From Enterobacter soli ATCC BAA-2102 (GTDB lineage: Bacteria > Pseudomonadota > Gammaproteobacteria > Enterobacterales > Enterobacteriaceae), in NCBI RefSeq assembly GCF_001654845.1, contig NZ_LXES01000049.1, forward strand, positions 1-64,000: a DNA stretch of 64,000 nucleotides, written 5' to 3'. The notes beneath the pieces were generated by a model. That model saw only the letters and a program-made list of their open reading frames with translations, was not told the origin of the DNA and did no database searches. Position numbers and translations under genes: made by a program. The number at the start of each line of letters is the position of its first letter. Within the stretch, counting starts at the first letter, position 1. This document shows positions 59,091 to 64,000 of the stretch, in pieces.

Positions 59091-61868
59091 TTACATTTTC
59101 GAACGCATCGCTGCCTGATGTCCGGCAAGCGTACCAAAAATAATGATATCTGCCACTGCGTTACCGCCAATGCGGTTACCACCGTGGATACCGCCAACCA
59201 CTTCACCTGCGGCGAACGCCCCCGGGATGACCTGGTGGTCGTTATCCAGCACACAGGTTTCGGTGTTGATGGTTACGCCACCCATTGTATGGTGCACGCC
59301 CGGTGCAATTTGAATGGCATGGAATGGCCCTTCGTTGATTGGCGCTCGCAGTGCGGTGGTGCGACCGAAGTCATCATCATGCTGTTTTTCAACAAAGCCG
59401 TTGTAACGCTCGAGCGTTGCCAGGAAAGCGTGATAATCCATTCCTAAGGTTTCAGCCAGGGCTTTCGGTGAGCTGGCACTGGTGACGAAACCTTTGGCGA
59501 TATACTCATCCGCCGCTTTGTTTTTCGCACGGACATGCTCATCAAAGACGATGTATGCGTATTTTTCAGGTAGCGCAATAATCTGGGCTGAGACTTTATC
59601 GCGGGTCTCCATTTCATTGAAGAAGCGGTTCCCCTGCTGGTTCACCAGAATCGCACCGCCACCGCGGATAGACTCGGAAATCAGGTAAGAGGTTTTCTGC
59701 TCAACGGTTGGGTGGATCTGAATTTCGCCCATATCAACAGTGCCCGCGCCGATACGCTCCAGCAGCGCGATACCGCCGCCAGTTGCACCTTTATGGTTAG
59801 TGGTCACGAAACCGGCCAGGTCAGGGCGGTATTTCACTACCATCTGGCTGTTGGCGCTGAAGCCACCTGTCGCGACAATCACGCTTTTGGTTGCCACAGT
59901 GACAGTCTCATTCTCTTCGGTTGTCAGGCGTACACCGGTCACTTCGCCGTTTTCGAAAATGATGTCACTGACGGAGGTATCCAGCATTACGTCGATGTTG
60001 CGTTTGGTGACGTTACGGACCAGGCCGCTGATCAGATATCCCCCCACTGCGGAGCCATCTTTCGGACGGTGGGTACGGTCAATGCTCATCCCACCGGTGG
60101 TGGTGATGTCGGTCAGCATGATGCCGCGGGTTGCCAGCCATTCAATCGCCTCTGGCGCGTTTTCCACAAAGCGACGCAGCAGTTCCGGATTGTTCTTGTT
60201 GCCGCCGCCTTTGAGACTTTCCTGGTAGAACAACTCTTTGCTGTCCTGAATGCCTTTCACACGCTGGAAGCGGGTTTCGGCTGCATTCATCCCGGCAGAC
60301 GCTTTAATGGTGTTACCGCCGATGGTTGGCATTTTTTCGACAATCAGTACGCTCGCGCCTTCGTCATGCGCCTGAATCGCCGCCGCAAGGCCAGCGCCAC
60401 CACTGCCGATAACCACCACATCAACAGATTTGGTTTCGTTTGGATCGGCCCCTTCTTCCGCTGCCAGGGCTTTGCTGGATTTCAGCATTGCTTTGGAAAC
60501 GGCTTTTTTCACCGCTTCGCTCTGGCTGGTGGCGCCGGTGATGGCATCCACGTGCGGAGTGTTGGCATCCAGAATGCGGGTACGGATCTCTTCAAAACTG
60601 GTCACAAATTCCACGTCCTGGCTCGGGCCAGACGCCAGTTCGATGTCCGCAATGCGGTCAGTTTCGAGGCTGACGTTAATCACCAGTTCGTTGACATCGT
60701 CCTGCACTTTTTCAGCGAAGATGCCCGGTTTGAATTTCGATTCGCCCATGCTCATATCGCGGATCATCGCTTCCACCAGCGAGAAGCGCCACAGCGGTTC
60801 AGGAATGCTCAGCGCTTCGCGTTGGGTGCTGTCCATAAACAGCTCAAGGGTCTCACCGGCAGCAATGCGGTCGGTCCAGTCAGGATAGGCGATGGTTGCA
60901 CGGCCAACGGCAATCAGATCGTAACCGCTGTCTATCGCCTTGTTGGCATCAGCGGCATTCACCACACCGCCCACGCCCATGACAGGGATTTGCGCCAGGG
61001 TATCGGAACGCATTGCACAGTATTTTTCGATAAGCGGGGTCGGGTCTTGCGTGTCGACTATTGACGGGCGCAGCGTTGCCCCCACGGAGAAGTGCAAATA
61101 ATCTACGCCACGGGCCGCCAGTTTTTCCAGCAGGTACATGGTGTCATCAAAACGGATGCCAGGGACTTCCATCTCTTCCGGTGAGAAACGGTAGCCAATG
61201 ATGAACGCATCATCTGCGTACTGGCGTACCATTTTATGAGTGATGTCCAGTACCGCCAGCGGGAACTTCGCGCGGTTATCGCGGCTGCCGCCCCACTCGT
61301 CGGTGCGCTGGTTAGAGTTCGGGGAGTAGAACTGCTGGATCAGGTAAGTATTTGCGCCGTGGATTTCGACACCATCGAAACCCGCCTGAATAGCACGACG
61401 TACGCCTTCACCAAACTTGCCGATCATGCCTTCCACTTCTTCAGTGGTCAGGGCAACCGGGGTGGCGGCACCTTCACGCGGTGCGGCTACTGCGCTCGGC
61501 CCAACCGGTGTGCGACCGCCGATCAATTTTGGGTCGACCATACGGCCGCCGTGGTAAATCTGAAGAAGTGCTTTAGAGCCTTTGGATTTGATCGCCTCGG
61601 CGATTTTTGCCAGGCCTGCGATCTTTTCGTCGTTATCGATACCGATAGCGCCCGGGAAGGCAAGCCCCAGATCGTCGATAAAGCAGCATTCAACAATGAT
61701 GGTACCGATGCTGCCGGAGCGGGCCCGATAGTACTCCACCAGCTCGCTGGTCACCGTACCGTCGTAATAGCCGGTACAGGTTGTCATCGGCGCCATTAAT
61801 AAGCGGTTTTTAAGTTCAGTACCGTTTGGCAGAGTGAAAGGGCTTAGGATGCGTTCGTTAGTACTCAT
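59091..61868 (-). CDS. OYE-FMN_bind-FAD fumarate reductase fusion (soluble NADH:fumarate reductase type)
   Basis: The 925-residue protein has three parts: an Old Yellow Enzyme-like domain (about 1-360: PFTLPNGTELKNRLLMAPMT, GVEIHGANTYLIQQF), an FMN-binding domain (about 380-465) with the ApbE target DAITGATS, and a flavocytochrome c/fumarate reductase FAD domain (about 475-925: VVVIGSGGAGLAAAI, SGRTHRP-like IDRTHRPKDGS, GGVTINTE, NRIGGNA). There is no signal peptide. Known relatives such as the Klebsiella NADH:fumarate reductase carry electrons from NADH through FMN to an unsaturated acid. Fumarate is the likely substrate given the DcuS-like sensor, but acrylate- or other enoate-type activity is possible. 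Confidence 0.88.
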   Translation of the reverse strand: MSTNERILSPFTLPNGTELKNRLLMAPMTTCTGYYDGTVTSELVEYYRARSGSIGTIIVECCFIDDLGLAFPGAIGIDNDEKIAGLAKIAEAIKSKGSKALLQIYHGGRMVDPKLIGGRTPVGPSAVAAPREGAATPVALTTEEVEGMIGKFGEGVRRAIQAGFDGVEIHGANTYLIQQFYSPNSNQRTDEWGGSRDNRAKFPLAVLDITHKMVRQYADDAFIIGYRFSPEEMEVPGIRFDDTMYLLEKLAARGVDYLHFSVGATLRPSIVDTQDPTPLIEKYCAMRSDTLAQIPVMGVGGVVNAADANKAIDSGYDLIAVGRATIAYPDWTDRIAAGETLELFMDSTQREALSIPEPLWRFSLVEAMIRDMSMGESKFKPGIFAEKVQDDVNELVINVSLETDRIADIELASGPSQDVEFVTSFEEIRTRILDANTPHVDAITGATSQSEAVKKAVSKAMLKSSKALAAEEGADPNETKSVDVVVIGSGGAGLAAAIQAHDEGASVLIVEKMPTIGGNTIKASAGMNAAETRFQRVKGIQDSKELFYQESLKGGGNKNNPELLRRFVENAPEAIEWLATRGIMLTDITTTGGMSIDRTHRPKDGSAVGGYLISGLVRNVTKRNIDVMLDTSVSDIIFENGEVTGVRLTTEENETVTVATKSVIVATGGFSANSQMVVKYRPDLAGFVTTNHKGATGGGIALLERIGAGTVDMGEIQIHPTVEQKTSYLISESIRGGGAILVNQQGNRFFNEMETRDKVSAQIIALPEKYAYIVFDEHVRAKNKAADEYIAKGFVTSASSPKALAETLGMDYHAFLATLERYNGFVEKQHDDDFGRTTALRAPINEGPFHAIQIAPGVHHTMGGVTINTETCVLDNDHQVIPGAFAAGEVVGGIHGGNRIGGNAVADIIIFGTLAGHQAAMRSKM

Positions 61869-62479
61869 AATAGAAACTCCAAACTTTAAAATTTAAGAAT
61901 TCGTTATCGGGCTTAGTTTTATTTCGATTTTTTATGCCGATGTCATGATATTAATATAATGATTTTTTTAGTTTCTAAAGTTATTACGTTAGTTAAATAA
62001 CTATTTAATCCCTTCGGTAACATTAATAACACATTGGTGTTAGTAATATAAATTACTTCATTCACAATAATTTAAACACCGTTAACCTTTCACTTACCTG
62101 TTAGCGCCTAAACAAACCCAACAAAATTCAATAAAATCAATAATATAAAAAAATACCGACCTACCAAATGTTATCAAAAAGAAACAATTTAAATAATAAA
62201 ACCAATAATATCCACATAGCTCTACAGGGTTATTTATTAAAGATTAAAAATACTCCCGTGATTCTATTTTATTGATCGCGATCAACAGATCTGGCATCCA
62301 AAGGCGCAATATATAAACATCATCATTTTTTAATTTAACGCATCCAGAAATGCGTTGAGTCGTTATTAATGAAATTACAAAAACGCACCTTTAATAACTA
62401 AAAAAAGAAAAGAAACTAAAGAAAGCGAATTTGTCATTTCAGTGTAAACCGAATTTTAGACAACTTAAGACGTGAAACT
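61869..62479. promoter_or_regulatory. Divergent AT-rich regulatory region of reductase and transporter
   Basis: No gene is seen in these 611 bp. The region is about three-quarters A+T and holds one perfect FNR box at 62272-62285. Binding sites of the neighbouring DcuR-like regulator are expected here but not identifiable by eye. Confidence 0.6.
62272..62285. promoter_or_regulatory. Perfect FNR box
   Basis: TTGATCGCGATCAA is an exact TTGAT-N4-ATCAA palindrome. It lies 195 bp before the transporter start and about 400 bp before the reductase start. It suggests activation without oxygen, as for frd and dcu genes in E. coli. Confidence 0.82.
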
Positions 62480-63988
62480 ATGAATACAAAAACTGCTGTA
62501 ACGCCCCCGGTGGCGAGTAAGGCATCTGACGGAAACGCAAAACGTCTGCTGATGATGGCTCTGCCCATTATCGTTGCCGTACTGCTTCTGTTTGTTCCTG
62601 TGCCGGAAGGATTGCCTCCTTATGCATGGCACTACTTCGCTATCTTTGTGGGTGTAATCGTTGGGTTAATCTTCGAACCCCTGCCAGGCGCCGTTATCGG
62701 CCTGACCGGTGTTGTGGCCATCGCCCTGTGCAGCCAGTGGGTGCTTTTCAGCCCTGAACAGCTGGCCGACCCTAAATTCAAACTGGCGGGCGCCTCCTTC
62801 AAATGGGCGGTGAGTGGTTTCGGTAACTCTACCGTCTGGCTGATTTTCGGTGCGTTCATGTTCGCGGCAGGTTACGACAAAACCCGCTTCGGTCGCCGTC
62901 TGGCGCTGATTCTGGTGAAGTATCTTGGCCGTCGCAGCCTGACGCTCGGTTACGCTATTACCTTCGCGGATCTGCTGCTGGCACCGTTTACGCCATCCAA
63001 CACCGCACGTAGCGGTGGGACAATCTACCCGATCATCGCTAACCTGCCGCCGCTGTATGGTTCAAAACCTAACGACCCAAGCGCGCGTAAAATCGGTTCC
63101 TACCTGATGTGGGTAGCAATCACCGCGGCCTGTATCACCAGTTCTATGTTCCTTTCTGCTCTGGCGCCTAACCTGCTGGCGCTGGCGCTGGTGAAAAGCA
63201 TCGTCGGGATTAACATCTCCTGGGGTACCTGGTTTATCGCCTTCCTGCCGCTGGGCGTGCTGTTGATACTGGTAATGCCGCTGCTGGCCTACTGGTTCTA
63301 CCCACCCGAAGTCAAAGTGAACGACGAAGTGCCGCTGTGGGCAAGCCGTGAACTGGAAAAACTGGGCAAACTGTCCCGCAATGAAATCCTGCTGCTGGTG
63401 TTCGTGTGCTGTGCGCTGCTGATGTGGATCTTCGCCGCCGCGTGGATCGAACCGGCAATGGCTGCTCTGTTAATCGTGGGCCTGATGCTGTGGACTGGCG
63501 TACTGGAATGGAATGACATCACCGGCAACAAAGCCGCGTGGAACACCTTCGTCTGGTTCGCCACCCTGGTTGCGCTGGCCGATGGTCTTTCCTCTACCGG
63601 TTTTATCAGCTGGCTGGGGAAAGAAGGTGGCCTGCTGATGAGCGGCATCTCTCCGGGTGTTGCGACTATCGTTCTGCTGCTGGCGTTCTACCTGCTGCAC
63701 TATCTGTTTGCCAGCACCACCGCGCACACCACGGCACTGCTGCCAGCGATGCTGACCATCGCCGCCACTATTCCGGGCATGAACATGGAAGTGTTTGTCC
63801 TGCTGATGGTGACCTCGCTGGGTATCATGGGGATCATCACCCCATACGGTACTGGCCCAAGCCCGATTTATTACGGTAGTGGCTACCTGCCAACCAAAGA
63901 CTACTGGCGCCTGGGCACTATCTTCGGTGCCATCTTCCTGGCGGCCCTGCTGCTGATTGGTTATCCGTGGATGTCCATGATGTTCTGA
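62480..63988 (+). CDS. DASS-family dicarboxylate transporter (CitT-like)
   Basis: The 502-residue protein has about 12 membrane segments and the DASS substrate/Na+ motif region FTPSNTARSGGTIYPI, with a second Ser-Thr-Thr repeat (LFASTTAHTTALLP). It is closest in design to CitT/TtdT/YflS-type antiporters for di- and tricarboxylates. It shares the FNR-box region with the reductase, so it likely brings in fumarate, malate or a related acid in exchange for succinate. Confidence 0.88.
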   Translation: MNTKTAVTPPVASKASDGNAKRLLMMALPIIVAVLLLFVPVPEGLPPYAWHYFAIFVGVIVGLIFEPLPGAVIGLTGVVAIALCSQWVLFSPEQLADPKFKLAGASFKWAVSGFGNSTVWLIFGAFMFAAGYDKTRFGRRLALILVKYLGRRSLTLGYAITFADLLLAPFTPSNTARSGGTIYPIIANLPPLYGSKPNDPSARKIGSYLMWVAITAACITSSMFLSALAPNLLALALVKSIVGINISWGTWFIAFLPLGVLLILVMPLLAYWFYPPEVKVNDEVPLWASRELEKLGKLSRNEILLLVFVCCALLMWIFAAAWIEPAMAALLIVGLMLWTGVLEWNDITGNKAAWNTFVWFATLVALADGLSSTGFISWLGKEGGLLMSGISPGVATIVLLLAFYLLHYLFASTTAHTTALLPAMLTIAATIPGMNMEVFVLLMVTSLGIMGIITPYGTGPSPIYYGSGYLPTKDYWRLGTIFGAIFLAALLLIGYPWMSMMF

Positions 63989-64000
63989 TTTCTGACCGCC

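Noticed and set aside
1..64000. CRISPR arrays, insertion sequences, rRNA and tRNA genes
   Set aside because: No regularly spaced direct repeats with spacers, no transposase frames and no tRNA-like cloverleaf were noticed; a tRNA scan was not possible.

Overview
The window looks like the chromosome of an enterobacterium of the Enterobacter/Lelliottia/Leclercia type. The evidence is the colinear order fliE, fliF-R, rcsA, dsrB, yodD, dsrA, mpgP, dgcQ, yodC, yedI, yedA, vsr, dcm, yedJ, yedR, yedS-like porin. I cannot name the species from this sequence alone.

Positions 1 to about 31,970 are the integrase-proximal part of a lambdoid prophage. Its left end, with the tail genes, lies outside the window. 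On the minus strand, from right to left, are cro/ydaS and a ydaT-type cII-like gene, an O gene with an internal iteron origin, P, a nin region (ninB, ninE, ninG), the late antiterminator Q, a long non-coding late leader, the lysis cassette (lambda-type dual-start holin, endolysin, Rz with nested Rz1), the terminase, portal, MuF, a DUF2213-type protein with a nested scaffold, decoration protein and major capsid. On the plus strand are the cI repressor, a left operon of many short genes, a recombination module (exonuclease, Sak4-like ATPase, SSB-like protein), a PP-loop sulfotransferase-like enzyme, excisionase and integrase. Two clusters of the operator TTTAGC-N5-GCTAAA flank cI and define OR and OL. 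Accessory genes sit against the local transcription: a Rap1a/Tai-like secreted immunity protein at 3164, a HEAT-like small protein at 7942, a secreted protein at 8654, a lipoprotein at 12866, and an AT-rich methyltransferase plus three-helix membrane protein pair at 26970-28150.

Positions 31,984-43,151 hold the flagellar basal-body and export operon fliFGHIJKLMNOPQR, with divergent fliE. Next come the capsule regulator rcsA with an RcsAB box, dsrB, yodD, the DsrA small RNA, mpgP with a consensus RcsAB box, and a dgcQ copy broken by an apparent one-base deletion. The yodC-yedI-yedA-vsr-dcm-yedJ-yedR-porin segment follows.

Positions 54,662-63,988 form a metabolic island absent from this position in E. 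coli K-12: a divergent MurQ-like SIS protein, a DcuS/DcuR-type two-component system, an ApbE flavin transferase, a 925-residue fusion of Old Yellow Enzyme, FMN-binding and fumarate-reductase domains, and a DASS-family dicarboxylate transporter. The intergenic region between the reductase and transporter has a perfect FNR box. Together these look like an anaerobic, dicarboxylate-sensing, soluble NADH:fumarate (or related enoate) reductase system.
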